Part shown: positions 17,070 through 26,045 of the stretch, one piece after another
Layout: every line of letters begins with the position of its first letter
Numbering within the stretch: the stretch's first letter is position 1
Assembly: GCF_013364355.1 (NCBI RefSeq)
Contig: NZ_CP054931.1
Coordinates: forward strand, 62,001 to 126,000
DNA length: 64,000 nt
DNA from: Stenotrophomonas sp. NA06056
GTDB taxonomy: Bacteria; Pseudomonadota; Gammaproteobacteria; Xanthomonadales; Xanthomonadaceae
Reading direction: 5' to 3'
Notes under the pieces: generated by a model
Databases searched by the model: none
The model's input: only the letters and a program-made list of their open reading frames with translations
Told to the model about the DNA's origin: nothing
Program-made: the position numbers and the translations under genes

Positions 17070-18674
17070 ATGCAACGACGCGACTTCATCCGCAATGCCT
17101 CCCTGGCCCTGGCCGCCTTCGGCCTGCCGTCACTGCCGGCCTGTGCGGCCAGCAAGAGCGGCCAGCTTGGGCTGCGCCGGCTTGGCCAGCCGCAGCCGTT
17201 CGATTTCGCCACCCTGAAGGGCCAGGCGCGCGCGCTGGCACAGGCGCCGTACCAGAGCCACAAGCGGGTGCTGCCGGGCAAGCTGGAAGCGCTGGACTGG
17301 GATCAGTACCAGTCGATCGGCTACCGCCAGGACCATGCCCTGTGGGCCGACCAGCCGGGAAAATTCCAGGCCAAGTTCTTCCATCTGGGCCTGTACTTCC
17401 ATTCGCCGGTGCGCATGTACGACGTGGTCGACGGCAAGGCACAGGAGCTGGCGTACGACGGCGCCGCGTTCAACTACGGCAAGAGCGGGTTGAAGAACGG
17501 TGAGCTGCCGGCCGACCTCGGTTTTGCCGGGTTCCGGTTGAACACGCGCAAGGACACCGACCGCGATTTCGCCGCGTTCCTGGGGGCCAGCTACTTCCGC
17601 GCCGTCGGCAAGGAAGGCCAGTACGGCCAGTCCGCGCGTGGCCTGGCCATCGACACCGGCATGGGTAAGCCCGAGGAATTCCCGGACTTCATCGCCTATT
17701 ACCTGGAACAGCCTGCGGCCGACTCGGACACGATCATCGTCTATGCGCTGCTGGATTCGCCCAGTGTATCCGGTGCCTACCGCTTTGCCGTCACCAACGG
17801 CGATGTGCTGTTGATGGACATCGACAGCGCGCTGTACCCGCGCAAGGCGATCGAGCGCCTGGGCATCGCGCCCTGCACCAGCATGTACCAGGTGGGTGAG
17901 AACGACCGACGCATGGGCTGGGACTGGCGCCCGGAGATCCACGATACCGATGGCCTGTCGCTATGGACCGGCGCTGGTGAATGGATCTGGCGGCCGCTGC
18001 TGAACCCGCGCAACCTGCGTTTCAACATGTTCGTGGATCGCAACCCGCGCGGCTTCGGCCTGCTGCAGCGTGACCGCAACTTCGACCACTACCAGGATGA
18101 CGGCGTGTTCTACGAGAAGCGTCCGTGCCTGTGGGTGGAGCCGAAGGGTGACTGGGGCGAGGGCTCGGTGCAGCTGGTGGAGATTCCCACCGTTGATGAA
18201 ACCTTCGACAACATCGTGGCCTTCTGGAACCCGAAGGAAAAGCCGCAGCCGGGCCAGGAACTGCTGGTCGGTTACCGGCTGTACTGGGGCGCACAGCCGC
18301 CGGCGCATACGCCGTTGGCGCACTGCGTGGCCAGCCGTACCGGCCTGGGCGGCATCATCGGCAAGAAGCGCGAGTACTTCAGCTGGCGTTTCGCGGTGGA
18401 CTTCGAAGGCGGCGAACTGGCCAGCCTGATCGACAAGGCCGACGTTGAAGCGGTTGTTGAAACCAGCCGTGGCCGGGTGGAGATCGTCTCGGCGCGCCCG
18501 CTGCGCGAGATCAAGGGCTACCGGGCGATGTTCGACCTGGTGCCGCCGGAGGGCAGTACAGAGCAGATCGACATCCGCCTGTACCTGCGCAGTGGCGGCA
18601 AGACCCTGACCGAGACCTGGCTGTACCAGTACACCCCGCCGCCGGCGGGCGCGCCGGAGCGCACGCTGTACTGA
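17070..18674 (+). CDS. opgD: Glucan biosynthesis protein D (periplasmic)
   Basis: A 534-residue OpgD/MdoD protein, involved in making or trimming osmoregulated periplasmic glucans. A twin-arginine signal (MQRRDFIRNASLALAAFG) indicates export by Tat. The body has the MdoG/MdoD family features: FDFATLKGQARALAQAPY near the start, FFHLGLYFHSPVRMYDV, and the C-terminal beta-sandwich segment. The ATG at 17070 is fixed by the signal peptide. It lies downstream of the sigma/kinase pair with a 48-base gap, possibly independent. Confidence 0.94.
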   Translation: MQRRDFIRNASLALAAFGLPSLPACAASKSGQLGLRRLGQPQPFDFATLKGQARALAQAPYQSHKRVLPGKLEALDWDQYQSIGYRQDHALWADQPGKFQAKFFHLGLYFHSPVRMYDVVDGKAQELAYDGAAFNYGKSGLKNGELPADLGFAGFRLNTRKDTDRDFAAFLGASYFRAVGKEGQYGQSARGLAIDTGMGKPEEFPDFIAYYLEQPAADSDTIIVYALLDSPSVSGAYRFAVTNGDVLLMDIDSALYPRKAIERLGIAPCTSMYQVGENDRRMGWDWRPEIHDTDGLSLWTGAGEWIWRPLLNPRNLRFNMFVDRNPRGFGLLQRDRNFDHYQDDGVFYEKRPCLWVEPKGDWGEGSVQLVEIPTVDETFDNIVAFWNPKEKPQPGQELLVGYRLYWGAQPPAHTPLAHCVASRTGLGGIIGKKREYFSWRFAVDFEGGELASLIDKADVEAVVETSRGRVEIVSARPLREIKGYRAMFDLVPPEGSTEQIDIRLYLRSGGKTLTETWLYQYTPPPAGAPERTLY

Positions 18675-18675
18675 A

Positions 18676-18705
18676 GTAGAGCGGTGCCGGCCAAGCGCCG
18701 GCACC
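18676..18705 (+). repeat. Single SMAG/REP monomer, terminator-like
   Basis: GTAG at 18676 is followed by a perfect 9-bp hairpin (18683-18691 with 18697-18705). It begins right after the opgD stop and lies before the stop of the convergent Sel1 gene, so it may serve as a bidirectional terminator. Confidence 0.7.
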
Positions 18706-18711
18706 CTTGAT

Positions 18712-19416
18712 TCAGGGCTTGGCGTCGGTGGCGTGCGATTGCGTAGGTACACCCACTTCCACCGTGCCACGGCGGATCTTCATCCAGGTTTCGTCCTGCC
18801 AGCGCTCGTACTGCTTCGGATCCCAGTACTTGGGGTCATACAGGCGGTCGGCCTTGATGGTGCGTGAGATGCCGCCGTCCATGTACACGATGTCCACATT
18901 GTTGGACATCGAGCCTACGCGGCTGCCGGTCATCTCGCGTCGTCCCTTTCTCAGCACTTCGGCCATGCGCGGGCGCGCGACCTCGTCGCCATATTCGGCG
19001 CGCAGCGCGCTTGCCTGCGCCCGCGCGGCGTCGTGCTGTTCCAGCGGCAGGGTCGCCCAGTACTCGTTGCGCAGGTCCACGAACAGCGGGTAGCCACGTT
19101 CGGCGGCGACGTCCATCCACGCATAGGCCATGACCGGATCGCGTGGCTGTTCGACGCCATACCAGTACATCTCGCCCAGGTAGCCCTGCGCGGGCTTGTC
19201 GGCATAGCGTGCGGCCAGCCGGAAGTTGTCCATCGCGCCGTTGACATCGTTGCGGCGCAGGGCGTTGACGCCCCACTGCCGATACATCATGTCCGGATGG
19301 CTGTCCATGAAACCAGCACCGATCACGGCCGCGTCCTCTTCGCCGGATGGGCGCTCGGCCGCGGTGGCGAACAGGGGCAGGAACAACACGGGAAGCAACA
19401 GCAGGGCGGCGCGCAT
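18712..19416 (-). CDS. Exported Sel1-like repeat protein
   Basis: A 234-residue protein with a signal peptide (MRAALLLLPVLFLPLFATA) and a short Sel1/TPR-like helical region. It includes WGVNALRRNDVNGAMDNFRLAARYADKPAQGYLGEMYWYG and then an AYAWMDVAAERG repeat. The family provides protein-binding scaffolds; the partner here is unknown. The C-terminal third is charged and not recognised. The start may be 19416 or three codons upstream at 19425; both leave the signal peptide intact. It is convergent with opgD. Confidence 0.75.
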   Translation of the reverse strand: MRAALLLLPVLFLPLFATAAERPSGEEDAAVIGAGFMDSHPDMMYRQWGVNALRRNDVNGAMDNFRLAARYADKPAQGYLGEMYWYGVEQPRDPVMAYAWMDVAAERGYPLFVDLRNEYWATLPLEQHDAARAQASALRAEYGDEVARPRMAEVLRKGRREMTGSRVGSMSNNVDIVYMDGGISRTIKADRLYDPKYWDPKQYERWQDETWMKIRRGTVEVGVPTQSHATDAKP

Positions 19417-19514
19417 GACGGACATCCAGTTCGGCAGCAGGTAGTGCCGCAGCCTAGGTCCGACCACGCGGTCTTGTAAACCGCAGGACGTCATGGCCCG
19501 TGAAGGGCCATGCG

Positions 19515-20135
19515 CTACAACGGCAGCGGTGCCTGCGCCGGGTCGATACGGCCCTCGCCACGGGTGATCTTCTTGAACTCGGCGCGGCTGACCGACACGT
19601 AGCGTTCGTTGCCGCCGATCTCCACCTGCGGACCGTCCTGCACGGCATGGCCGTGTTCGTCCACGCGCACGGTCATGGTCGCCTTCTTGCCGCTGTGGCA
19701 GATCGTCTTGATCTCCTGCATCTCGTCGGCCCAGGCCAGCAGGTACTGGCTGCCCTCGAACAACTCGCCGCGGAAATCGGTGCGCAGGCCGTAACACAGC
19801 ACCGGGATGCGCAGCTGGTCGACCACTTCGCTGAGCTGCCAGACCTGGCTGCGGCTGAGGAACTGCGCCTCGTCCACCAGCACGCAGCCGAGCCTGCCGC
19901 GGGCGTCCAGATCCGTGGCGATCAACTGCTGCAGGTCGGTGTCGCGGTCGAAGGCCACACCGTCGGCCTTCAGCCCGATCCGCGAGGCGACCACGCCGCG
20001 ACCGGCACGGTCGTCCAGGCGCGGGGTCAGGATCGCCACCCGCATGCCGCGCTCACGGTAGTTGTGTGCGCTCTGCAACAGGGTGGTGGTCTTGCCGGCG
20101 TTCATCGCCGAATAGTAGAAATAGAGCTTGGCCAT
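19515..20135 (-). CDS. tdk: Thymidine kinase (type II)
   Basis: A 206-residue thymidine kinase of the pyrimidine salvage pathway (thymidine + ATP to dTMP). It shows the P-loop [13 protein letters not shown], the LVDEAQFL Walker B-like motif, the conserved [17 protein letters not shown] segment and the lasso region GGNERYVSV. Sequence and length follow the E. coli enzyme closely. Most of the structural zinc ligands are replaced, as described in the findings. It is divergent from rep, with about 100 bases between the starts. Confidence 0.95.
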   Translation of the reverse strand: MAKLYFYYSAMNAGKTTTLLQSAHNYRERGMRVAILTPRLDDRAGRGVVASRIGLKADGVAFDRDTDLQQLIATDLDARGRLGCVLVDEAQFLSRSQVWQLSEVVDQLRIPVLCYGLRTDFRGELFEGSQYLLAWADEMQEIKTICHSGKKATMTVRVDEHGHAVQDGPQVEIGGNERYVSVSRAEFKKITRGEGRIDPAQAPLPL

Positions 20136-20236
20136 CGGCCGATTGTACGCCGCTGCCCCTGCCGGCCGAAGCCGTTCAGCAAGCCCGCCGGGCGGCGGCT
20201 GTGGCCGTCACCCGCGCCCGCTACAATCCCCTCCCA

Positions 20237-22213
20237 ATGCACGGTCTCAATCCCCCCCAAGCTGCCGCCGTCCTCCACATCGAAGGCCCCCTGCTGGTGC
20301 TCGCCGGCGCCGGCAGTGGCAAGACACGCGTGATCGTGGAAAAGATCGCCCATCTGATCGGTTGCGGCCGCTACCCGGCCAAGCGCATCGCTGCGATCAC
20401 CTTCACCAACAAGTCGGCCAAGGAAATGCGCGAGCGCGTGGCCAAGCGCCTGCGCGAGCAGGATGCCGACGAGGTGACCATCTGCACCTTCCATGCGCTG
20501 GGCCTGAAGTTCCTGCAGATCGAACATGCCGCCGTCGGCCTCAAGCGCGGATTCTCGATCTTCGATGCCGACGATGCCGCAGCGCAGATCAAGGACCTGA
20601 TGTACGGCGCCAAGCCCGACGACATCGAGGACATGAAGAACCTGGTGTCGCGCGCCAAGAACGCCGGCCTGTCGCCGGAACAGGCGATGGCCGCTGCGCG
20701 CAGCAACCGCGAGAAGGAAGCCGCCGGCATCTACGAGCGCTACCAGTTGCGCCTGAGTGCTTTCAACGCAGTGGACTTCGACGACCTGATCCGCCTGCCG
20801 GTGCAGATCCTGGAAGAGAACCCGGACATCGCGCTGGCCTGGCGCGAGCGCATCGGCTACCTGCTGGTCGACGAATGCCAGGACACCAACGATGCGCAGT
20901 ACCGCCTGCTCAAGCAACTGGCCGGTGACAAGGGCAACTTCACCTGCGTGGGTGATGACGACCAGTCGATCTACGCGTGGCGCGGCGCCAACCCGGAAAA
21001 CCTGCAGCAGATGGGGCGCGATTACCCCGCACTGGAAATCATCAAGCTGGAGCAGAACTATCGCTGCTCCAACCGCGTGCTGCGCGCGGCCAACGCGCTG
21101 ATCGCCAACAATCCGCACGAACACCTGAAGAAGCTGTGGAGCGATCAGGCTGATGGCGAGCGCATCCGCGTATGGGAGTGCCGCAACAGCGAACACGAGG
21201 CCGAAAAGGTTGCCGCCGAGATCGCGTTCGTGGCGCAGACGCGCAACGTGCCGTGGAGCGATTTCTGCATCCTGTTCCGCGGCAACTTCCAGTCGCGTCC
21301 GCTGGAAAAGGCGATGCAGCTGCTGCGCATCCCCTACCACCTGACCGGTGGCACGATGTTCCTGGAGCGCCAGGAAGTGAAGGACACGCTGGCGTGGCTG
21401 CGGTTGCTGGTGAACCCGGACGACGACACCGCATTCCTGCGTGCGGTGCAGTCGCCCAAGCGCGAGGTCGGCGCCGGCACGCTGGCCAAGCTGGCCGAAC
21501 TGGCCCAGGAAAAGGACATGCCGATGGCGCAGGCGGCTGAGGCCATCGGCGCGCTGCAGCAGCTGCCACCGCGCGCGGCCAACAGCCTGGCGCGCTTCAC
21601 CGACATCCTGCGTGACCTGCGCGCGCAGACGCGGCAGATCAGCTCCGGTGACATGATCCGCAAGGTCGCCAAGGAATCGGGCCTGCTCAGCGAACTGCGG
21701 CAGCAGGCCAAGGAAGAAGCCAGCTACCAGCGGCGTGCCAACAACATCGAAGAACTGGCGCAGTGGTTCGAGGGCGGCCCGCGTGGCGCCACCGCGGCCG
21801 ATCTGGCCGGCCAGCTGGCGCTGTTGTCGCGCAGCGACAAGGACGAGGGTGGCAACCAGGTGCGGATGATGACCATGCACGCTTCCAAGGGCCTGGAATT
21901 TCCGTACGTGTTCATCGTTGGCTGCGAGGATGGCGTGCTCCCGCACCAGGTCAGCCTGGACGAGGGCAACCTGCAGGAAGAGCGGCGCCTGCTGTACGTG
22001 GGCATCACCCGCGCCAAGATCCAGCTGTGGATGAGCTACAGCAAGCTGACCCGCAAGTTCGGTGAGCATGTGCGGCTGAAACCGAGCCGGTTCTTCGAGG
22101 AGATACCGGCCGAGGAGATCCAGCGCGATGGCGCGGATCCGGTGGCCGATGCGGCGCGGAAGAAGGAGCGCGCGACGGCGGGGTTGGCGGCGATCGAGGC
22201 GCTGTTCGATTGA
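20237..22213 (+). CDS. rep: ATP-dependent DNA helicase Rep
   Basis: A 658-residue UvrD/Rep-family 3'-5' helicase, which helps replication forks pass bound proteins. SF1 motifs are clear: Walker A GAGSGKT close to the N-terminus, motif Ia ITFTNKSAKEM, motif II VDECQDTN, motif III GDDDQSIYAWRGA, motif IV LEQNYRC, motif V MTMHASKGLEFPYV and motif VI LLYVGITRAK. Length matches E. coli Rep (about 670), and it lacks the long C-terminal tail of UvrD. The start ATG at 20237 begins the helicase domain (MHGLNPPQAAAV). Confidence 0.95.
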   Translation: MHGLNPPQAAAVLHIEGPLLVLAGAGSGKTRVIVEKIAHLIGCGRYPAKRIAAITFTNKSAKEMRERVAKRLREQDADEVTICTFHALGLKFLQIEHAAVGLKRGFSIFDADDAAAQIKDLMYGAKPDDIEDMKNLVSRAKNAGLSPEQAMAAARSNREKEAAGIYERYQLRLSAFNAVDFDDLIRLPVQILEENPDIALAWRERIGYLLVDECQDTNDAQYRLLKQLAGDKGNFTCVGDDDQSIYAWRGANPENLQQMGRDYPALEIIKLEQNYRCSNRVLRAANALIANNPHEHLKKLWSDQADGERIRVWECRNSEHEAEKVAAEIAFVAQTRNVPWSDFCILFRGNFQSRPLEKAMQLLRIPYHLTGGTMFLERQEVKDTLAWLRLLVNPDDDTAFLRAVQSPKREVGAGTLAKLAELAQEKDMPMAQAAEAIGALQQLPPRAANSLARFTDILRDLRAQTRQISSGDMIRKVAKESGLLSELRQQAKEEASYQRRANNIEELAQWFEGGPRGATAADLAGQLALLSRSDKDEGGNQVRMMTMHASKGLEFPYVFIVGCEDGVLPHQVSLDEGNLQEERRLLYVGITRAKIQLWMSYSKLTRKFGEHVRLKPSRFFEEIPAEEIQRDGADPVADAARKKERATAGLAAIEALFD

Positions 22214-22296
22214 GGATCGAAAAGCCACTAAAGTGGTATTCCAATCCGTCCGATTGACGCTTCTGGCCTTGAGCCTGCATCGGGTTAAGGCCTAGT

Positions 22297-23058
22297 GTGA
22301 GCGCACCCGAAGTGCGCGCCGTGTCCTTCATCGTGTCCAACGACATCCCTCCTGTTCTCACCCGTACCTTCCTCGGGCTGGGCGTGGTCCTGCTTGTTTC
22401 AGCGCTTCTGGCCTACGTTGGTGCCAGGCGCTTCCTCGATGCGGCGGTCATTGCCGATGGCAGGATCACCCATGTGGCTGCCAGCGTTGATCGCGGTGGT
22501 TCGCGCACTTCAGGGGTGAAGTTCCTGTACTGGGTGGACTTCACTACCAGCAGCGGGCAAGTGATGCGGTTCTTCGCAGGTCGTACCAGCCGTCGTGCCT
22601 ACATGACGGGCGATCATGTAGATGTGCTGTACCTGCCGGACCGCCCGGACAAGGCCCTGGTGCGTTCGCTCTCATCACCCTGGGGCCTGGGCGTCATACT
22701 GGGATTGGGCGGCGGCCTATTCCTGCTGGCGGTGGGACTTATGCACCTGCCGCAGGCGGCGAGGGCATGGCGGCGCAGGCAGCTCCTTCGCCACGGGACA
22801 CGGGTGCAAGCCAAGGTCCGGGCGATCAAGCGCGATCGCGGAGTATTTTCGGGGGGAAGGCATCCGTTCGTCATCGTCTGCGCCTGGCGCGATCCTGAAA
22901 CCACTCGATGGCATGTCTTCCACAGTGCGTATCTCTGGGCCGATCCTCGTGCACAGGTGAGTGGGCGTGAACTGGATGTCCATGTCATGCCGGGCAATCC
23001 GCGCTACTACCATGTCGATACCTCCTTCATTCGATCAGCGCCGGCACCTGCACGCTGA
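22297..23058 (+). CDS. DUF3592-type membrane protein
   Basis: A 253-residue membrane protein with two transmembrane helices (about residues 22-45 and 128-152). These flank an extracytoplasmic beta-rich segment of the DUF3592 type (LDAAVIADGRITHVAAS, FYWVDFTT-like strands, VDVLYLPDRPDKALV). A second similar segment follows after the second helix. The function is unknown. The GTG start at 22297 has AAGG six bases upstream; a GTG at 22321 is an alternative. It is followed 20 bases later by another DUF3592 gene, so the two may form a small operon. Confidence 0.72.
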   Translation: MSAPEVRAVSFIVSNDIPPVLTRTFLGLGVVLLVSALLAYVGARRFLDAAVIADGRITHVAASVDRGGSRTSGVKFLYWVDFTTSSGQVMRFFAGRTSRRAYMTGDHVDVLYLPDRPDKALVRSLSSPWGLGVILGLGGGLFLLAVGLMHLPQAARAWRRRQLLRHGTRVQAKVRAIKRDRGVFSGGRHPFVIVCAWRDPETTRWHVFHSAYLWADPRAQVSGRELDVHVMPGNPRYYHVDTSFIRSAPAPAR

Positions 23059-23078
23059 TCGATCAACCCGGCAGCACC

Positions 23079-23564
23079 ATGCCCACCCTCCTCAGATGTT
23101 TTTTGCTGTTTTTCTTTGCCGTGGGCCTGCTGATCCTTCTGGCCGCCGCCTGGCTGTTCGTGGACGTCCAGCGTTTCGCGCGCAAGGCCGTTTCCGTAAC
23201 CGGAACGGTGGTGGCCGTCCAGGCAGAGGATGCCCGGTCGGAAATGGAGGGGATGCCCGCACGTGACATCACCCTGCATCGCCCGGTGGTGAGGTTCCAG
23301 ACCGCACAGGGGCAGATGATTCAGTTCACCGCGTCCTTTGCTACCGGGGCACCACTGTACGTGGTCGGCGAACAGGTACAGGTGCTGTATCCCGGCGGCA
23401 TGCCTTCCAAGGCTCGTATCCAGCACCCGGGATTGCGCTGGGGCGCACCGCTGCTGTTGGCGCTGATGGGCATGGGGTTCTGCCTGATCGCCGCATGCGT
23501 CCATCGCCTGTGCGTGCGCTACTGGCCGATCCTGTTCGGCCCGCGTGACGGGGCATGTGGCTAG
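23079..23564 (+). CDS. Second DUF3592-type membrane protein
   Basis: A 161-residue membrane protein with an N-terminal hydrophobic helix (about 8-28), a beta-rich DUF3592-like segment (TGTVVAVQAED, RPVVRFQTAQGQ, VQVLYPGG) and a C-terminal helix (about 123-145). It has the same architecture as half of the preceding protein, suggesting duplication. The two genes are closely spaced on the same strand. No function is known for the family. Confidence 0.72.
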   Translation: MPTLLRCFLLFFFAVGLLILLAAAWLFVDVQRFARKAVSVTGTVVAVQAEDARSEMEGMPARDITLHRPVVRFQTAQGQMIQFTASFATGAPLYVVGEQVQVLYPGGMPSKARIQHPGLRWGAPLLLALMGMGFCLIAACVHRLCVRYWPILFGPRDGACG

Positions 23565-23655
23565 GCTGAGCATCGTAGTGGCCCACTTGGCCTGAGCGTG
23601 CTGCACGGCGGGCGCTGGCGTTGCAGAATCGAGGTATTCCTTCCGGAGCCCACCC

Positions 23656-24192
23656 ATGCATCCCATCGAAAGCGAACGCCTGCGGCTGCGCCGCCTGGAA
23701 CCAGACCGGGATGCTGCGCCGATGCTGGCACTGCTCAACGATCCAGGCTTCCTGCGTTTCATCGGTGATCGCAACGTGCGCAGCGAGGAGCAGGCGCGGG
23801 ACTACATCGCGCTGCGGGTGTTGCACAGTTATGCGTTGAATGGCTTCGGCATGTACGCGATCGAGCGCCTGGCCGATGGCGCGTGGCTGGGCAACGCCGG
23901 CCTGGTGCGGCGTGATGGCCTGCCGGGGCCGGATATCGGCTATGCGGTGCTGTCGGAGTTCGCGGGGCAGGGCTATGCCAGCGAGGCGGCGCGGGCGGTG
24001 TTCACGCATGCGCGCTCGCAGCTGGACATCGAGGATCTGTACGGCATCACCGATCTGGACAACGTGGCCTCCGGGCGCATCCTGCTGGGGCTGGGCATGC
24101 ACGAACGCGGCGTGATCCAGTTGCCGAACGTGGACAGCGCGAGCCGGTTGTACGCCACGCCGGGGGCGGCGGCGGTTCAACAGCCAGCATGA
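23656..24192 (+). CDS. GNAT-family N-acetyltransferase
   Basis: A 178-residue GNAT enzyme. It starts IESERLRLRRLEPDRDAAPM like the RimJ/RimL-type acetyltransferases. The acetyl-CoA pyrophosphate-binding loop GQGYASEA is near residue 110, followed by the beta5 region (YGITDLDNVASGRILLGLGM). It probably acetylates an amino group of a protein or small metabolite; the substrate is not evident. It is preceded by a good ribosome site (CCGGAG). Confidence 0.85.
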   Translation: MHPIESERLRLRRLEPDRDAAPMLALLNDPGFLRFIGDRNVRSEEQARDYIALRVLHSYALNGFGMYAIERLADGAWLGNAGLVRRDGLPGPDIGYAVLSEFAGQGYASEAARAVFTHARSQLDIEDLYGITDLDNVASGRILLGLGMHERGVIQLPNVDSASRLYATPGAAAVQQPA

Positions 24193-24238
24193 GCCGGTGG
24201 GGTATGGTGCAGGTCTGTTTTCCTGCACGGATGCTTCG

Positions 24239-25246
24239 ATGCTGATCAACGCGTATTCCACCCTCGGCCCGGTGCTGGCACCGCCACCACAGGCCGACAG
24301 TGCTTCCGTCCGTGGTCTTGATGACCCCGCACTGGCCCCGCACCTGGGCGGCTTCGTCAACTACGTGCTGGGCCATGGCGACGGGCAGATGACTGCCGCG
24401 CGCTATCACCTGATGCGGCACGTGCAGCGCGTGCGCCAGCACTATCTGTTCGAGCTGGCCGAGGCTGATCTGGAGGCGCTGCAGCCTTGGCTGCTGCAGG
24501 CCAATGCGGTGTGCTTCCTGGAAGATGGCAGCGTCCGCGATCCGGCCGGCAGGGTGCTGTTGGGTGAAGCGCCCAATCCGCAGGCGCAGGTGCCGTATCC
24601 CGCCGATGCCGGGCGGCGCCGTGCGCGCAGCCAACAGCAGCTGCAGGCCCACGAGCTGCGTGTCCCGCCGTCATTGCCACCTGTGCTGGGTGCGGCCGAG
24701 GCACAGCTGCGCGAGCCTGCCCAGGTCTGGGCCAGGGCACAGGCGCTGCTGGCCTGCGCGCTGCGCGCCGAGGCCCTGCAGTCCGGTGAACCACCGTTGA
24801 GCCTGGCCGAACTGGCCGAGCGTCTACCGGCGCTGCCGGAGGCCCTGAGCCCGGCCGAGGCCGCCTTCATCGAGCACGGCGACGCCGAGGCTGCCCTGCC
24901 GTTCGGCTGGCGCTACGAGAGTCTGGCCGTGCTGCTGTGGGCGCTGGGGCTGTCCGAGGCGCTGCCGTGGCCGCAGGCGACCTGCGCGGTGCCGGATGTG
25001 GTCGGCGCCCTGCTGCAGGCGGCTGACAGTGGCAGCGTCCCTGCGACCCTGCGCGATACCGCCGAGCTGCTGGATGCGCTGGATCTGCACTACCGCCTGC
25101 ACTGGGCCGCACGTGAGGCCCAGCGCCAAGGTGCGCCGCTGCCGGGTGCGCTGGTGGGCGGCGTGATCTACGAGCGCCATTACGCGCTGAACTGGTTGTT
25201 CTGCTTTGAACAGGCCGACTGGGACGATGTCGATACGCCGACCTGA
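24239..25246 (+). CDS. DUF4272 domain protein
   Basis: A 335-residue cytoplasmic protein with no signal or membrane segment. The C-terminal half matches the DUF4272 pattern: RAQALLACALRAEAL, then GWRYESLAVLLWALGL, then LDLHYRLHWAAREA and GVIYERHYALNWLF. The N-terminal region has a segment resembling a degenerate second domain. The function of DUF4272 is unknown. The start ATG at 24239 is chosen because the reading frame upstream is not protein-like. It is convergent with yceH across a SMAG monomer. Confidence 0.75.
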   Translation: MLINAYSTLGPVLAPPPQADSASVRGLDDPALAPHLGGFVNYVLGHGDGQMTAARYHLMRHVQRVRQHYLFELAEADLEALQPWLLQANAVCFLEDGSVRDPAGRVLLGEAPNPQAQVPYPADAGRRRARSQQQLQAHELRVPPSLPPVLGAAEAQLREPAQVWARAQALLACALRAEALQSGEPPLSLAELAERLPALPEALSPAEAAFIEHGDAEAALPFGWRYESLAVLLWALGLSEALPWPQATCAVPDVVGALLQAADSGSVPATLRDTAELLDALDLHYRLHWAAREAQRQGAPLPGALVGGVIYERHYALNWLFCFEQADWDDVDTPT

Positions 25247-25260
25247 GTTCACATGGCATC

Positions 25261-25285
25261 GTGCCGGCCAGCGGCCGGCACCTAC
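25261..25285 (-). repeat. Single SMAG/REP monomer between convergent genes
   Basis: A perfect 9-bp hairpin (25261-25269 with 25273-25281) ends with CTAC at 25282-25285, so the element is read GTAG... on the minus strand. It fills the 42-base gap between the DUF4272 and yceH stops and may terminate both. Confidence 0.75.
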
Positions 25286-25288
25286 CCC

Positions 25289-25945
25289 TCAACCGCCGCG
25301 CAGTTCCGCCAGCTGCGCCTGCAGCTCGGCCACGGCCGCTTCCAGCTGGGCCACACGCTCGGCCAGGCCGGGGTCGGCCGCTTCGCTGCTGCCACCGCCA
25401 CTGCTGGCGTACTTCGCCGCCAGCTCGGCACCGTCCACTTCACCGCACAGCAGGTGCATGTAGCGGTCTTCGCGCTGGCCGCTGGCGCGCGGCAGCACCA
25501 CCAGCAGGGCACGCTGCTCCAGTCGCTCGATGGCGTGACGGGCTTCATCGGTATTGGCGAAGCGGTGCAGGCGCTCGGCACGGGTGACCAGTTCGCCAAG
25601 CGTCTGCGGCCCGCGCAGCAGCAGCAGGGCCAGCAGCACGGTCTGCTGCCGGGTCAGGTCCAGCGCGCTCTGCAGGCGGTGCTCGTAACGGTCGGCGCGC
25701 GAGGAGAAGTGCTGGCGGGCCAGGCCCAGCGTCTCCAGCTGGCGCAATGCATGCTCTACGCTGCCGGCGCTCACGTTCATCACCGGCTCGCGGGCGGTCT
25801 TCTGGTTGGCCGCCGATTGCGCTGCATTGACCGTCAGCGGGTAGGTGTCCGGGGTGGTGGCTTCCTTCTCCACCAGGCAGCCCAGCAGGCGCGCCTGTAC
25901 GGCATCCAGCAGCGGAACGTCGGGGGTCTGGGCAGGGTCGGTCAT
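25289..25945 (-). CDS. yceH: YceH-family (DUF480) protein
   Basis: A 218-residue YceH/DUF480 protein with two winged-helix-like domains. The characteristic N-terminal block is [20 protein letters not shown] followed by [20 protein letters not shown]. The second has [21 protein letters not shown]-terminal coiled coil ([19 protein letters not shown]) suggests oligomerisation. In E. coli YceH has no established biochemical role, although the fold suggests nucleic-acid binding. The start ATG at 25945 gives the conserved N-terminus. Confidence 0.9.
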   Translation of the reverse strand: MTDPAQTPDVPLLDAVQARLLGCLVEKEATTPDTYPLTVNAAQSAANQKTAREPVMNVSAGSVEHALRQLETLGLARQHFSSRADRYEHRLQSALDLTRQQTVLLALLLLRGPQTLGELVTRAERLHRFANTDEARHAIERLEQRALLVVLPRASGQREDRYMHLLCGEVDGAELAAKYASSGGGSSEAADPGLAERVAQLEAAVAELQAQLAELRGG

Positions 25946-26045
25946 GGCGGCTTCCGGAAGACAACGGGTCAACCGCCAAGCATAGCCGTCCCGGCGGCGC
26001 CTTTGCCGGTAAAATGGGCCGGTATATCTGATTGCCGGTGAATCC

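Noticed and set aside
13932..17075. Very long open frame on the minus strand opposite the sigma factor/kinase genes
   Set aside because: Its product has no domain character and is rich in Gln/His/Arg/Leu as expected from the antisense of GC-rich coding DNA. The plus strand has two clear families.
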